The notes beneath the pieces are model-generated. The model saw only the letters and a program-made list of their open reading frames with translations. It had not been told where the DNA came from and did not search any database. Made by a program: the position numbers and the translations under genes. A stretch of DNA of 64,000 nucleotides from Oncomelania hupensis (Eukaryota > Mollusca > Gastropoda > Littorinimorpha > Pomatiopsidae), in assembly GCA_036898135.1 (NCBI GenBank), contig CM072516.1, positions 17,958,376 to 18,022,375 on the forward strand, given 5' to 3'. Below, one piece after another: positions 1 through 12,865 of this stretch (position 1 is the stretch's first letter; the number at the start of each line of letters is the position of its first letter).

Positions 1-253
1 TCATGAAAAAAAAACAATCAGAAAACAGCAGGTGATTCAGTTAAGCTTTAAAAAAAAACGTTGAAAATTTAATAGTTGCAGGGACCAGATGCCAGCCAAA
101 ATGGGCACCAGTCAGACAAGTGAGCAGAAAGGTTTTGGTGGCCCAATGACTCTCATTTGGCCTCAGAGCAAGTGCTTTCAGGACCCCTGTTGTTGATGTT
201 TTCAGTTAATTCAGGGAATAAAAGTGAATGTGTGACGTCATTTCTTTTTTCAG
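1..253 (+). other. Intron upstream of the first visible RAD54L exon
   Basis: No coding potential or repeat is recognised. It ends in a pyrimidine tract and a CAG acceptor directly before the Walker A exon, so it is intronic. Confidence 0.7.
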
Positions 254-3200
254 GGTCTGGGTAAGACATTGCAGTGTGTTACTCTTCTGTGGACACTGTT
301 GGTAAGAATGAGCATAATTTCTTACTTTTGTGTTCCTAAATACTTAGTGACAGACACAAAATGATTTTGCTGATCTTTATTGCATTTTTCCTTGATATTC
401 CAGCATTTTCTACAATAGATAAATACAAAAATTACTTTTATCTTTATTTTATGTAACTTTATTTTACGCCTTTTAATTTTATTTTTTAATGAACACCTGT
501 TTTCTTTGTTCTTTTTTAATTTTTCGGTGAACGTTGATGATTTTGGAATCTGTACACTTTACTATTGCAGGGGAAGTGTGTTTTGTTATGTTTGTAATGT
601 TTGCACAGGTAGTTTATGTGTCTTTAGAATTCTCATGTGGAATTGTGTGTGTGTATTGTATTTTTTAAACATTTTATTTCAGAGACAAAGCCCAGACTGC
701 TGCCCTTCTATCACTAAGGCCATCATTGTGGCTCCCAGTAGTTTAGTCAAGGTGAGTTATCGATTTTAATAATCCAGAACGATCTGCTTAAGTTCTATGT
801 TTGTAATATTATTGTTAGTTCAGTTTGTTAATCTGTTTTTGCTGCGTTATTTTATAATTATAGTTCAATTTTACTCAAAAGACTTATATAGTTGTGTTAT
901 TGTTGCAGAACTGGCAAAACGAAATCCACAAGTGGCTAGGTGGCAGAATCAGTGCCCTGGCTATTGACTCCGGAACCAAGAGTGAAATAGACAGAAACCT
1001 GAGTGAGTTTTTTATTCATATATTTCATTTACAAACGGTCATTGAAATTGTTCTGTAATGATGGCATCCAAGACTGTCAGCCTTTGGCCCTCAAGTTGTT
1101 GTGTTGTCGTGAAGGAACTCTCATTCCTTGTCACTCCAGTACGGGGTAGGCTTTCAAACATTGTTTGACTGAAAAATTTGCCTACTATTTTGTGTCACCA
1201 TTATCAGCATCATGAACCAAATGCTATTTGTGCAACCTATTATACACTTATAAAACCTGTGTTATTTCAGAACTATCAAAATGAACTTATTTGGGTAGCA
1301 GTGAAAAAGCTTGGAATTATAATTTGCAGGCTTTTTCATGAGTCAGCAAGGCCGAAGAATCTGTAACCCAGTACTGATCATCTCTTATGAAACGTTTCGT
1401 CTGCATGCTGGTGTGCTGCACAAGGGCTCTGTGGGGCTTGTCATCTGTGATGAGGTAAAATATAATTAATCTCTACATGTACCAGCTTTGCAATCATCAT
1501 CAGCAGCAGCTTTAGCATCATCGTCAAAACTACCATCATTATTTTCATCATCGTCTTCTTCATAATCATAATTATCATCATTGTTGTCATCACGAAACTT
1601 GCATCTTTCGTTCTCCTCTTCTTCAGGGTCATCGTTTAAAGAACTCGGAGAACCAAACATACCAAGCTCTCGTGAACTTGAATGCTGATCGACGCATCCT
1701 GCTGTCGGGGACTCCAATCCAGAATGATCTGCTTGAATACTTCAGTCTTCTACACTTTGTCAACAGAGGCATTCTTGGTAATGATTTATCTAGCATGCAC
1801 CCAAAAGGTTGAGAATCATTTTCATTAAGTGTGGGAAAGGGGAACAGCTGGTGTTCAAATGTTATCCAAAAGATCCCATGACTATCATAAGTGTTATACG
1901 TTGTTATTTTTATCAATTGTGATTCTGCCCCGATGCTTGAATCTTGATAAGTGTAACTCAGATTTGTTTATCCACGCAGCCTGTTCACTCAGCGACAAGG
2001 CAGGAGTCGTCGTGTAATGTTTTCCAACTTTATTCAGCAAACATAAACAACTGCATACAAGATAGCTTTCCCAAAAGCACTTCAAAGATCATCATCAAAA
2101 ATCCCCATAAATCAATCTTTTTTTCACTACCCAAGCAGACACAGTGCATCACTTATATAGCCTCTCTGCAATCGAGAAAAAGTTTGAACATTCCAGCATG
2201 ACGCAATAACACCCAATCAAAATAAAACTCGTCACCAGAACTATGCACTGTCTTACGTCATATAACCTTATTTAGGATAGAAGAATCTCTTAGCTAATAC
2301 TAGATTTATCACGAAGCTTCGGTCAATAGTAAACAAGTAATTCTAGAAATTTCTCAACAATATTGACCGACGAAAATTATCAACATTATACAAAGTTTCC
2401 TCACCAACAATGCAAAATCAAATCAAAGGTAAATACACTCTGTTATTGCATGCTTTGCAAAATAAAATGATCAGATCTATCGTGCGCGACTCAAACGTAA
2501 CATTACCCTCTACACAAGAAGAAATTTACTTAATTTCTGTCAACAACGTTGAAACTAAGTCCAGAATTAAAACTTTTTTCAGCCTGCCTGGATACTGTCA
2601 GTATTCTTCACTCACACACTCTGCTGAGAAAGTCCGCACTAACATTGTCTGGTCCTTTAATAGATTCTACTTGCATGTTAAAGTTCTGCAAGTACATAGC
2701 CCATTTCATGATGCGACTGTTTACAAACTTGGCAGAGTTCAAGTAGTTTAGCGGCTTGTGATCAGTCTGTAGCACGATTTTCACTCCTTGAAGGTATAGT
2801 TTGAATTTCCGGATAGCAAGGCACTCTTCCTCATCCCTCTCTTCAGGGTAGCACCGCTGTTGACCATGCCAAAGGGCATCCTTAAGCATTCGTATTTCCC
2901 ATCAGGAGTTATAAAAGCAGTCTTTGGTATGTCCTGTTGACGCACGGGGACTTGCCAATAACCCTTGCTCTTGTTAACCTTCCTGTAGTCGATGCATACT
3001 CTGTTGCTCCCGTCCTTCTTCACGACCACAACAGGGGACGCGTAGGGGGAACTGGACTCCCTGATGATGCCCATCTTCAGCATCTCATCGATATTTTTCT
3101 TCAAGGATTCACTGGCCTTGAAAGGGATTGAGAAGGGTTTGGATCGAACGGGAATATTTGAAGTAAGGTGGACTTCATGTTCGACCAAAGTGGTAGAGCC

Positions 3201-6200
3201 TGGGACATCACTGAAGCTATGGGGAAACTTGCTCATAAGGTCCTTGAGCTCCATCTTTTGGCCCTCCGTCAGGCTTGGTCCTAGCATAACATCATCGATG
3301 CCTTCTTTGCTGTGGAAGTCTCCAAGTTCCAACAGTTCCCCGCTGTCAAAGCTGTCGTCGATCTCAGCTGCTGTTGCTGCGTGCACAGTCTTTGGTGGCC
3401 TTTCCACATACAGCTTAAGGAGGTTGGCATGGTATATCTTTGAATGTTGGCCGATCTTCACCTTATAGTCGTTAATTCCCACCACAGCTTTCACTTCGTA
3501 CGGGCGTTTCCACTGCATCAGCAACTTATTGTGATCGGTATGTAGCAGCACCAGCATTTTTGTTCCCAGGTTTGAACTTCCTGTTCACAGCCCAACGATC
3601 ATAGTAGTGCTTTCCACAGTCCTGGGACTTCTTCAGATTTTCTCTGGCTATCTGGAGAGTCTGCTCCAGCTTCTCCCGTAGCTCAAACACATACTGGTAG
3701 CTGTTCTTTACCTTGGGGGGTGTCTACTTCTTTCGTCCACAGTTTTTTCAGGATGTGCATCGGCCCTCGGATGATTTTTCCGTACAACAGCTTGAACGGA
3801 GAAAAGCCTGTGGACTCCTGCGGTACTTCTGTGTAGGCAAACAGTAAGGCGTTGATGTAGCGATGCCATTGTCTGGGTTGCTCGCTGCACAGTTTCTTCA
3901 GGGTGGACTTTAGCGTAGCATTAAACTTATCGACTAGGCCATTGCACATTGGATGGTATGGTCTCGTGGTCAAATGCCGGATGCTCAGCAGTCTGTTGAC
4001 TTCCTTCATGCAGTCAGAGACGAACTGCGTCCCGAGGTCTGTCTTGATTTCTTCGGGTTTCAGTGTCAATCTTCTTCAGAGGCACTGCTCCTGAGTATCG
4101 AGTCGCATAGTCCACTAAGGTCAGTACCCACCGGTGACCTTCTTCACTCGGAGGTTTTATTTCGCCGATTAAGTCCAAAGCCATCCTCTTGAAAGGTCGG
4201 TCGATCAGGGGCATCCACTGCATAGGCACTTTAGGTACCCTTCCTCGAGCTATGGTCTTCTTGCAAATGTCACATGATTGCAGAAACGGCTGACGTCCGC
4301 ATGAAGTCCTAGCCAGTAGAACACCGCCTGAATTCTGTCCGACATCTTCTTGATGCCCAGGTGACATCCCATGATGGAGTCATGAGCTACTTCCATCACT
4401 TGGCACCTTAGGGATAACAGTACCAAGACTTGACATAGTGGTTTACCTCCATTGACCTTCGGGTGCTGGAAGATTCTGTACAGGATCTGGCCTTCACCTC
4501 GAAATAGACCGTGCCACTGCCTTTGGGCACCTGGTCTTGGTGGTTTCTGTACTTGGTTAAAGTACTATCAGCTTCCTGGAGCTGGATCAGCTTATCTCTG
4601 TCCACAGTGGTGGCTTTGGAGCTGTCGGGGACCTTCAGTGGTATAGACGTCTTGTCTTTTTTGGCCTGCGCTCTGGTAGTGACAGCACCGACGATCTCTG
4701 GTCGGCAGGGCTGAGCCAGAGTAACCACTTTATCCCATAGCAGCTCTATAAGGTCTCCATCGGGAAATGGCAATGGATCCTCTTCCGCAACCTCGACGTG
4801 TTGAGTTGAGGCGGGACTCCACTCTAGATCGGGGTCGTCGGGTCGTCTCGCGTCGTCGATATTCACGATCATCAAATCGTATAGCGGCTTCTTCAGGCAA
4901 ACCACTTCCACTTCGCCTATGTAGAAAGGGGTCCTAACTTGAATCTTCGCAACTGGGGCTTTCACACATTTGCTGTCGGCCATGTTGATCTTAAAGGTCA
5001 AGATCATTTTAGGCCTTGTAAAAACATACTAAAAATAGGTCATCATACAGTGGAATGGCTCTATTTAACCCATAGTATGCAAAAACACTGGGTTATATAA
5101 TCAGACGTCACATGCATGAGAGATCACGTTAAGGTCAAGGTCATCCCAAGGTCACTGAATGTCAAGGTCATCCCAAGGTCAGGTGGGTTTTTTTTATCAT
5201 ACAACTTTTGCATGTAGTTTCTTTGATTTTACATGAGTGGATTTGCAGCTAGAGGTCAAGGTCATCTCAAGGTCAAGAGCATAGTAGAATCTGTATTATT
5301 TTGCATTTTAATGCCACTGTTTTATTTTGGTTTTTTTTCTGGGCACTCATTTTCATGTTAAATATTGCAAGTTCCATAGGGAGCATGTGAGTAATAATTA
5401 TGGGTTTTGCCCTTCTAGTTTTTAAAATAGTGTTTCGGTTGCTTGATTGGTTGTTGTGGTGATATTGTATTCAAATTGAAGTGAACAAAGCTATTTGTGT
5501 AGTACAACAGTACAGTATTCATCGTTATTTTCAGTACCGTTTGTCTTCTGGCTGAATCTAATGTGGTTCAAGCCAAATGTGTTAATGTACCATCAAGGTT
5601 TATAATGTTATTCTTGCTACAGGCACTGCTCAAGAGTTCAAACGTCGATTTGAAACACCGATCCTGCGGGGACGAGATGCAGATGCCACAGAGGCTGACA
5701 GGCAGAAAGGAGAGGAGAAACTGCAAGAGGTAAACTGTAGAAAGATTGAATGGAATGAATCAGATACATTGTACATCGCATTACATGTATCAATGGAATG
5801 AATCATTATTATCTCCCTTTTGTGCATTGCACACAAGTACCCTCACAACTGGATGTAAATGAAATTTTAAAATTAGTATTTGACGGATAAATTAAATAGC
5901 TCTCTGCATTGTATACTTGACTTAAAGAAATAGATTCTATGTAATTCAAGTGTATCTTTTAGTTGTCATTCAAGAGAGGTTCCATTGTTGATGTTCTGAG
6001 GTTTTGTTTGCAGTTACTTGGGGTAGTGAACCGCTGCATCATCAGAAGAACGCAAGCTTTGCTCGTCAAGTACTTGCCAGTCAAAGGTCTGTTAGCTTTG
6101 TCTTCCTGAAGTGTTAAATAATTAAAACGTAAAGCTTAGTCTGTGCCCAAGCATGGAACTGCACTATACAAGTGGATATTGGTTTAGATATGACAGCAGC

Positions 6201-6586
6201 ACTGTTTAAGATGTAAGCACACATGTGTCACAAATCTGTAAGTGCTTAGGTAGACCTGCACTTCTACTCAAGATGCCAATCAAAGGTCATGGTGCTCTAT
6301 TTTGTTGATGGTGATATAATAGAAAATAGACCCTCTTGTTTGTGCCTGAATGTATAATTGCTGTAATCGTTTCAGTGGAACAGGTGGTGTGTTGTCGCCT
6401 AACGCCGCTACAGCTGGCTCTGTACAAGTCATTTGTTGCGTCTCAGGCAGCCAAGGTAGAGGTCAACAAAGATGGCAAGGTCACCAGTAGCGCTCTCTCT
6501 TCGATCACGCAGCTCAAGAAACTCTGTAATCGTAAGTCGTCTGCTACCAGCATAATTATTGGAAATGTCCACAAGAATAATTGGGC

Positions 6587-6617
<31 letters not shown>

Positions 6618-9600
6618 GTTGTTTTTTTCTTTTGTTTTGTTTTGTTGCCTAGTGAATCACATGATAAGGTTCACCCAATGTGTTCAAAGGTTCCGATAGT
6701 GAGCATATTGTCTCATAAATACTGTAATTTGCAAGTGTGTAAAACTACAAAGCCGAATTTTTGGATGAGCATGGAAAACACTAGCTTTTATTTATTTTAT
6801 TGTATTTTCATGTTTTATATGACATGCAGAAGCAGTTTTTTAAAAAAAAGGCCCACAAATGCAAGATGATGGTGAAACTGTTAGTACGAAATTATTTATT
6901 TTCAGATCCAGACTTGATATATGAAAAGTGCTTGGAAAGAAGTGACGGGTTTGAAAACGCTCTTGATCTTTTCCCAGCAGACTACAGCACTAAGGTAGTG
7001 CGACCAGAGCTGTCAGGTAACTTATTTGCTGTGGGTTTTTTTTTTTCCAATCCTCCTAAAAGAGCTACAACATTCTCACATTAAATGGCAAAATATTTGG
7101 CAGTGTGAGAAGGTGAAGGAACATTGCTTAACCTGCTACGGCTGGAATTGGAACTTATAATCCTGCTGCATTGGGACACGGGATAGCTCAGTTGGTAGAG
7201 CGGCGAGCTCCTGTTACAAAGGTTGCGGGTTCGATCCCCGGTGACCCGGACATAAACATTGGCTGTGAGCACTGGCCATCTTACTGTTGCTATTAGTGTG
7301 ATGGTTGTTTCAGTGTCTAGTTTACCCTTCTCCCCCATTCCCCAGTCGCCTAGGATTGGGCTCAGTGGTCTGAGCGTCAGACTGTGCGCCCAAGTCAGCA
7401 AGTGGGCGTCTTGAGCGGCTTGAGTTTGATCCTGTATTGGTCAGCGCCTTCAGCAGCTCTTGAGCTGAAAAAGCGCTATATAAAAACGATCAAATAATAA
7501 TAATGATAATAATTGCTTCCCCGGTACGTACAGATTGTTTGAATATGCCAAGTTCAACAAACCAGCTGAAAATTATTGTTAAAGCAAATATCTTGAACTT
7601 CCCGAGTTCTAGAGCTGATTCCTATGTATTTTGAAGTGGAAAAACGTGATGAACTGCAATTTATTTTCTTGAATGTAATTCCCCCGGTTCCCATTCAAAT
7701 ATGTGATTTGAATTTTGCAGGCAAGGTGGTGGTGCTAGATACACTGTTAGCCCTGATCAAAGCCACCTCCAATGACAAAGTGGTTCTGGTTTCCAACTAT
7801 ACACAGACGCTCGATCTCTTTGAGAAACTCTGTCGGCAGAGAAAGTAAGAACTTGTTCTCTGTAGTAAGATTGCACTGTTTGTTATCTAGTGGTTGTCGT
7901 TTTCTTTTAATCAATTATAGAATACACACACCCAAAAAGGGGCGAAATAGTTATCATAATCATGTGACTGCTACTTAGACAGTATCATCATTGTCTATTT
8001 CATTTTCTGATGTTGATAAGATCGGATATTAAAAGGATCGGGGGTTGCACCAGCATGGTCAGTTTTAATTTCCTGGGCACAATATACTTTGCCCTTGTAC
8101 TGTTCTGCTGTTACTGTTGGAGCTGAAACAAATTATGGACTTTGTGATGTAAATGATATGTTCTTCAAGCATTAATGGTGTATTTGTAATAAATAACTTG
8201 CATCTGTGTTTGCAGCTATTTGTTTGTGCGACTGGATGGCACTATGTCTATCAAAAAGAGGGCTAAGATTGTGGAGCGCTTCAACGATCCATCTGTAAGT
8301 AATAAACTCATTCATAAGCAACTGTACGATGCTTTTAGATAGGTGGGCATTCACCACTTCGGCTTAATGATGTCTTACGTAGGTGTGTGTTATGCCATTC
8401 ACTTCAGGCGATCATTGTGTTACCTCAAAAATACTCCTGTAGTTCATTTGACTTGTTTATTAAGGATTCAGTTTCTACTGACTTCTGGCATACTTGACAG
8501 TCTTTTCTAGTTTGTGTTCTTTTTATTCAGGTGATAATTTCTATATTGTTGTTATGAAAGTTCTGGTACTTCTGTCTGTCAATTCAAATAGTTTGAATGA
8601 GCTATGATGGTGATGGGAGGTTCTACAAGCTTTATGCCTCATATTTTTCTTTTACTTATGTGCATGCTGAAGTTTCAATTTTTCTTTCTGTATATGTACT
8701 CTGTTATTGTTTGTTGATAGTATTTAATATCCAGTTATTTATTTAATTAGATTTATCAATTTTTGTAGCTTTGAACTGATTGATTTTTTAGGAAAAGCAG
8801 TATTATAAATACCATTATTATTATTGTCAATTTTATTATTATTATGATTATTATAATGATTATCATTATTATTATTATTAAAAAATATTATTTCAATGTC
8901 CAGACTCCAGAGTTTATCTTCATGCTGAGCAGTAAAGCTGGTGGATGCGGCCTGAACCTGATTGGGGCCAATCGTCTGGTGATGTTTGATCCTGACTGGA
9001 ACCCAGCCAACGATGATCAGGCCATGGCTCGATGCTGGAGAGACGGGCAGAAGAAACAGTGTTTTATCTACAGACTCATTGCTGTATGTACAAAATTAAA
9101 AGTGAAAGATGGTCCTAAGATGGTAGTGTTTTAGACGGTAGAATTTTCTTTTAAAGGGTTATAACAGCCTTGGAGATTGTGCTCTTTTAGATCGCAGAAA
9201 ATCAAAGAAAGTCAATTCTCATTCCACTAGAGATGGTGGCATTTTAAAGGTTTTTTTTTTTTTCTCCATTTTTCATCATAGTTCATGAAATCACAAAGGC
9301 AATTTTCATGCCATTACAGATGGGGGGCATTTTAGAGGTGTTTTGTTTTCAGTTTTTATCATAGTTCATAATATCACAGGTAAAGAATCACATTTATTTC
9401 TGAATGCAGTTTTATGTTTTCCATTTCAGACCGCTACAATACAACGGAATCTTTCATTCATCTTTCTCATAGTTTGTGATTGTAATTTATTATATCACAA
9501 TTAAAGGATTGCATTTTTATTTGTGATAAATATAGTGGTTTTTTTCCTTCAATTTCAGACTGGCACAATAGAAGAGAAGATCTTCCAGCGACAGGCACAC

Positions 9601-10221
9601 AAGAAAGCCTTGAGCAGTTGTGTTGTGGATAATGAAGAGGACGTGGAACGTCATTTCTCTTTGGGAGACCTTCGTGACCTTTTCACCCTCAACGAAGCCA
9701 CACTTAGTGACACCCACGACAAGTCAGTAGTACAAAATTATGTGCGTTTTTGAGAGAAAGAGAGATTTAATTTTATAATTGATGAATTGATGAAAGGAAG
9801 GCACTGGCCAGCTGAACAGCAGCATGTTTACTGATAAACTCTTCCTTCACTGGTCTGCTGAATGCAGAATTTCGCTAGTTTGTACTTCTAAAAGCCTGTG
9901 ATAAGGCATCATTAAACAATTATTTTTTAGAATTAAATGTATATTATGATATTTTTATTGTTGCTGTTTTGGATTTGTTTCTTTTACCTCAAGTAATAAA
10001 TTTGTATCTGCACGTTCAGGTTCAAGTGCAGGCGCTGTGTGAACAACATTCAGGTCAAAGCTCCCCCTGAGGGAAGTGACTGCAACTCAGATTTATCACA
10101 GTGGAGCCATTGTGCGGAGAAGAAAGGACTTTCTGATGTCTTGCTCAAAGGCATTTGGACCTCTGCCATATCCTTTGTCTTTCACCACTACTCACACGAA
10201 GAACAACGCAAAACTGTGTGA
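254..10221 (+). CDS. RAD54L: DNA repair and recombination protein RAD54-like, 3' part of gene (14 exons)
   Basis: SWI2/SNF2-family dsDNA translocase that works with RAD51 in homologous recombination in the nucleus. Exons by splice sites and reading phase: 254-301, 683-751, 909-1002, 1330-1454, 1627-1777, 5623-5729, 6014-6086, 6376-6531, 6906-7016, 7721-7844, 8216-8294, 8904-9083, 9559-9722, 10020-10221. All junctions are GT/AG and phases agree, giving 560 residues and a TGA stop. The first exon carries Walker A (GLGKT). The DEGH box is split over exons 4/5 (ICDE then GHRLKN). [18 protein letters not shown] follows in exon 5, [17 protein letters not shown] in exon 10, and the motif V/VI region ([19 protein letters not shown]) in exon 12. 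The end (SHEEQRKTV) matches the RAD54L C-terminus rather than RAD54B or ATRX. The N-terminal part lies off the left edge. A decayed gypsy element occupies the 1778-5622 intron and a SINE the 7017-7720 intron; neither disturbs the frame. Confidence 0.95.
2608..5007 (-). mobile_element. Decayed Ty3/gypsy pol remnant with integrase-before-RT order (Gmr1-like)
   Basis: Frame-broken retrotransposon pol in a RAD54L intron. Read on -, the pieces are: protease-end/linker segment (5007-4408), zinc-binding integrase N-terminus and first catalytic region (4367-4014), integrase core with a [13 protein letters not shown] motif (4069-3683), a post-integrase SH3-like segment ([11 protein letters not shown]), RT fingers ([19 protein letters not shown]; 3557-2900) and RNase H end ([17 protein letters not shown]; 2889-2608). 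Integrase lies upstream of RT. Gag is absent. RT has lost the segment between RKVNK and SKGYWQV, and the whole palm region with the catalytic YxDD-like box. Several frameshifts separate the pieces, so it cannot be functional. A TTTATT near 2030 (AATAAA on -) suggests a 3' LTR between about 2013 and 2600, but its edges could not be fixed. The sequence is clearly diverged from the intact gypsy at 34-51 kb. Confidence 0.85.
5128..5287 (+). repeat. Cluster of AGGTCA half-sites (AAGGTCAAGGTCAT-type short repeat)
   Basis: Eight AGGTCA hexamers lie in about 160 bp, several as immediate direct repeats of the form AAGGTCAAGGTCATCCCAAGG. The unit looks like a degenerate short tandem repeat inside the RAD54L intron, just right of the gypsy remnant. 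AGGTCA is the nuclear-receptor half-site, but regulatory use is only a possibility. Confidence 0.6.
6597..6618 (+). repeat. 22-nt poly-G tract flanked by poly-T
   Basis: An uninterrupted run of 22 G with T runs on both sides, in the RAD54L intron after the LKKLCN exon. Its length is prone to sequencing and assembly error. Confidence 0.9.
7173..7513 (+). mobile_element. tRNA-derived SINE in a RAD54L intron
   Basis: The head has a pol III A box (TAGCTCAGTTGG, about 7184-7195) and B box (GGTTCGATCC, 7228-7237), then a non-tRNA body. The 3' end GAAAAAGCGCTATATAAAAA runs into an AATAATAAT tail. Acceptor-stem pairing is poor and the body continues well past tRNA length, so this is a SINE and not a tRNA gene. 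The LINE partner is not identified. Confidence 0.8.
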
Positions 10222-11500
10222 GGAATGTACATGCAAATTAAGGCTGGGATTGGACCCAGTACATGGACATTATTGTGCGTTTTGTGTGGATTTTGACGAA
10301 CCCTACTCTTCTGAAAGGCTCCAAGACTTCACCTGCGGCCTTTGTTTTCCATCATTACCCAAACATCGCAAAACTATATGAAGCATTTTCAAGTGACTTG
10401 ATCAGAAGACACTGGATATGATATTTGTGGTAAAGGCGGATTCTGTGTAGTAATTCATCTTAAGAGCATTTGGACTCGGGCATTTGCTGTTTGTTTTCCA
10501 TCATCTGTTTATTTTTCATTTCATTGTTTTAGACATCTAAAGTACAGCATAGTGATATGTGAGGGATTTGCAGTTGACTTAAGCAAAGATGTTGGGTATT
10601 TTGTGATACATACAAAGTCTGCTAAGGTTATAAATCACTGATGACCCAGTTCATATTCCATGGTGCACAAGACAAAAGTGGCAGTTTTCACTGTCCATCT
10701 TGGCAGTATACTTGTTCAGGAGGATCAGGGTTGATTTAATAAGTCCCTTCCCCTCTTCCCGTCTGCCATATCGCCAAGAGTGGGTGTAGGCATTCAACTT
10801 CAGTCTTCCTAGCTTACACTTTTCGTGAAATCACGATGAGAATAGTTATGGAGCTGCGAAAAGTATACATTATAGTTATTGAGCTAAGTTCTACTTCTAG
10901 GAGCTCGTGTAAATATGTGGATCCATTCGTCTATCTTCAGTGTCGTCAGAATAAAAAGTGTATGACTGTGTATGTGCATCTGTGTGTGAGAGTCAGAGGT
11001 GTGCATATATGTATGACTGCGTGTATAAGTACTGATCCTGAGAGGGAAAAAAAGAAAGTAAAAATTTAAACACTAACTGTAGCACAGCACTTGTTCTGAT
11101 AAGGTGAATGACGAATCCATTTTTTCCCTAGTGATTAGAAAAGGTGCTGTGGTTGTTCTCAATGTATGAAAGGGTACAATATTTTCTTGATTAGTTCAGT
11201 TCAGTTAGCTTGTCCTGTAATGCAGTACCTGTTATCAGTGTTGGCACTCAAGCCCACATTCTTATTCAGTTGATAAGATAGGAAGATTGCTCAACACTAG
11301 AAGTAAAATAGAATTTAAATATCTGCGAAAGAGAGAAGTTAGAAGTAGTATAATAAAGGATGAAAGCACGTCTTGGTATAAATTTTTTTTTTTTTTTAAC
11401 TTGTATGCTCATACCCCTGTTTAGTGTGGTGCAATAAACAAAATAATGTTTTGAAAACAAAATGTTAATCATGGGTTATTTATTGACAGGCTTATTCTCT
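10222..11500 (+). other. RAD54L 3' UTR and downstream region
   Basis: No ORF of note. Candidate polyadenylation signals AATAAA occur at 10950-10955 and 11433-11438. A SINE-type fragment lies at about 10700-10790. Where the transcript ends cannot be fixed from sequence alone. Confidence 0.4.
10700..10790 (+). repeat. Interspersed repeat fragment shared with 61015-61090
   Basis: CCATATCGCCAAGAGTGGGTGTA after a CCCCTCTTCCC-type stretch recurs near 61030-61090 with few changes. It is probably a fragment of a molluscan-type SINE body; the ends are not defined. Confidence 0.5.
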
Positions 11501-12850
11501 TTTCCCTTTTCAGTTCATAATATTTTATAATTTCTATCTCTTTCTTGCTCTCTGAAGATTTATTGACACTTAATATTTTCTTTCTGAAACTTGTGTTGTC
11601 CTTTCAGTGTAAGTTCTTATTATAACTGATGTAAAGTCTTTCCCTTTTCACTAGAGAGAGAGAGAGAGAGAGAGATCCCAAGAATTAGAGAAATATATAT
11701 AGATACATATATGATTTGTGAAAAATGTCTGGTAAAATCAATAGCTACGTCGCTGCACTGGGTCAGTGCTAAACCTTTTCCTGAAAAACAAATATAGGCA
11801 AGTTCAGATTTATTTGGCGCCTATTCTATAGGTTTATCAAAATGTGAATATATAATTCGTACCTGAGTCAAGAGTTATATATAACCTACAGTTGGGGATA
11901 ACAATTCTCCAAACAATATTCAATAAAAGGGGTTGCAAAGTCACGAACGTCGAATGTTCCTTCAGATAGAAATCAAGTCAAAGAATTTACAATGCACTGA
12001 ATGCTGTCCAATCCAAGCATTTCATGTCTTCTATGAACCATACGGTCTCTTTCCAAGCTTTTATGATCACTCTTTCTGTTTTCAATTTTAATTTTCATAC
12101 AACCATTCACATAATTTTCTTTACCAGACACTTCAATTGTTTCTATTTATTCAGCAGATATAAAATAAGATAGATCTTTTTATAAGAGCTGGCTGTTGGA
12201 TCTGTCTGCACAGTAAGGTTTCTCTCAGAATTTAGATGAATTCATAATGGCGTGAATAGTTTTCTTAGTCACACTGGCATAAAATTCAAACACATGTATC
12301 TATGCACACCGTGTCAGAGACCTATGAATTGTATTTTCATGAAAATAAAATCTGGAACAAAAATCAAATCATGTGTGTATGGGTTTACATTCACAATTTT
12401 TTTTTAAAGAATTCTGTTATTATAATGGTCACAAATATATTCTTTCTAAATTATAAATTTGTTTACCCGATTAGAGAGAGAAACTTTCATTAATTTTTTT
12501 AATACCGTTTTATTCTATTTTCTTGGTCATTATATTTTAATTATTATTTTGAGTGTATTTATAATATTGTAGTTAATATTACATTGTTAATCTGCTTTAA
12601 TCACAGATTTGTGTTAAATTTGTGTGTGAATGAAATTAAAAATTAACTTCCTTTGTTTACTAGAAACAGAAAAGGGATAGATCTAGAGAAGACAAGATTC
12701 AATTATAGGTAGGAAAAGAACACGAAGAAACACAGCTGGGACTGAAGCCAGGTTAGGCAGAAAAACGTTACAGCAAAAGGAATCAAGAAATAAGCAAATC
12801 TATTAAAATCACAAACCACAATGAAGTACATCCAAAGACAAAAGTTAAGT
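11501..12850. other. AT-rich intergenic stretch between convergent genes
   Basis: No coding exon or structured element was recognised. It contains a short (AG)n at about 11653-11675 and scattered A/T runs. Confidence 0.4.
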
Positions 12851-12859
12851 TCATTTCAC

Positions 12860-12865
12860 TTTATT
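12860..12865 (-). terminator. Candidate polyadenylation signal for the DNAJB gene
   Basis: TTTATT on + is AATAAA on -, in a GAATAAAG context about 1.6 kb downstream of the DNAJB stop. Other AATAAA-like sites could be used, so the 3' UTR (about 12840-14455) is tentative. Confidence 0.35.

Noticed and set aside
506..769. Small ORF overlapping the second visible RAD54L exon
   Set aside because: It is the exon read through with flanking intron; splice sites define 683-751.
1441..1632. Acidic Asp-rich ORF on - near 1.5 kb
   Set aside because: It arises from a (CATCAT)-type simple repeat in the intron between RAD54L exons 4 and 5.
7173..7250. Possible tRNA gene with A and B boxes
   Set aside because: Acceptor ends do not pair properly, the sequence continues into a SINE body with a repeat tail, and it sits within an intron.
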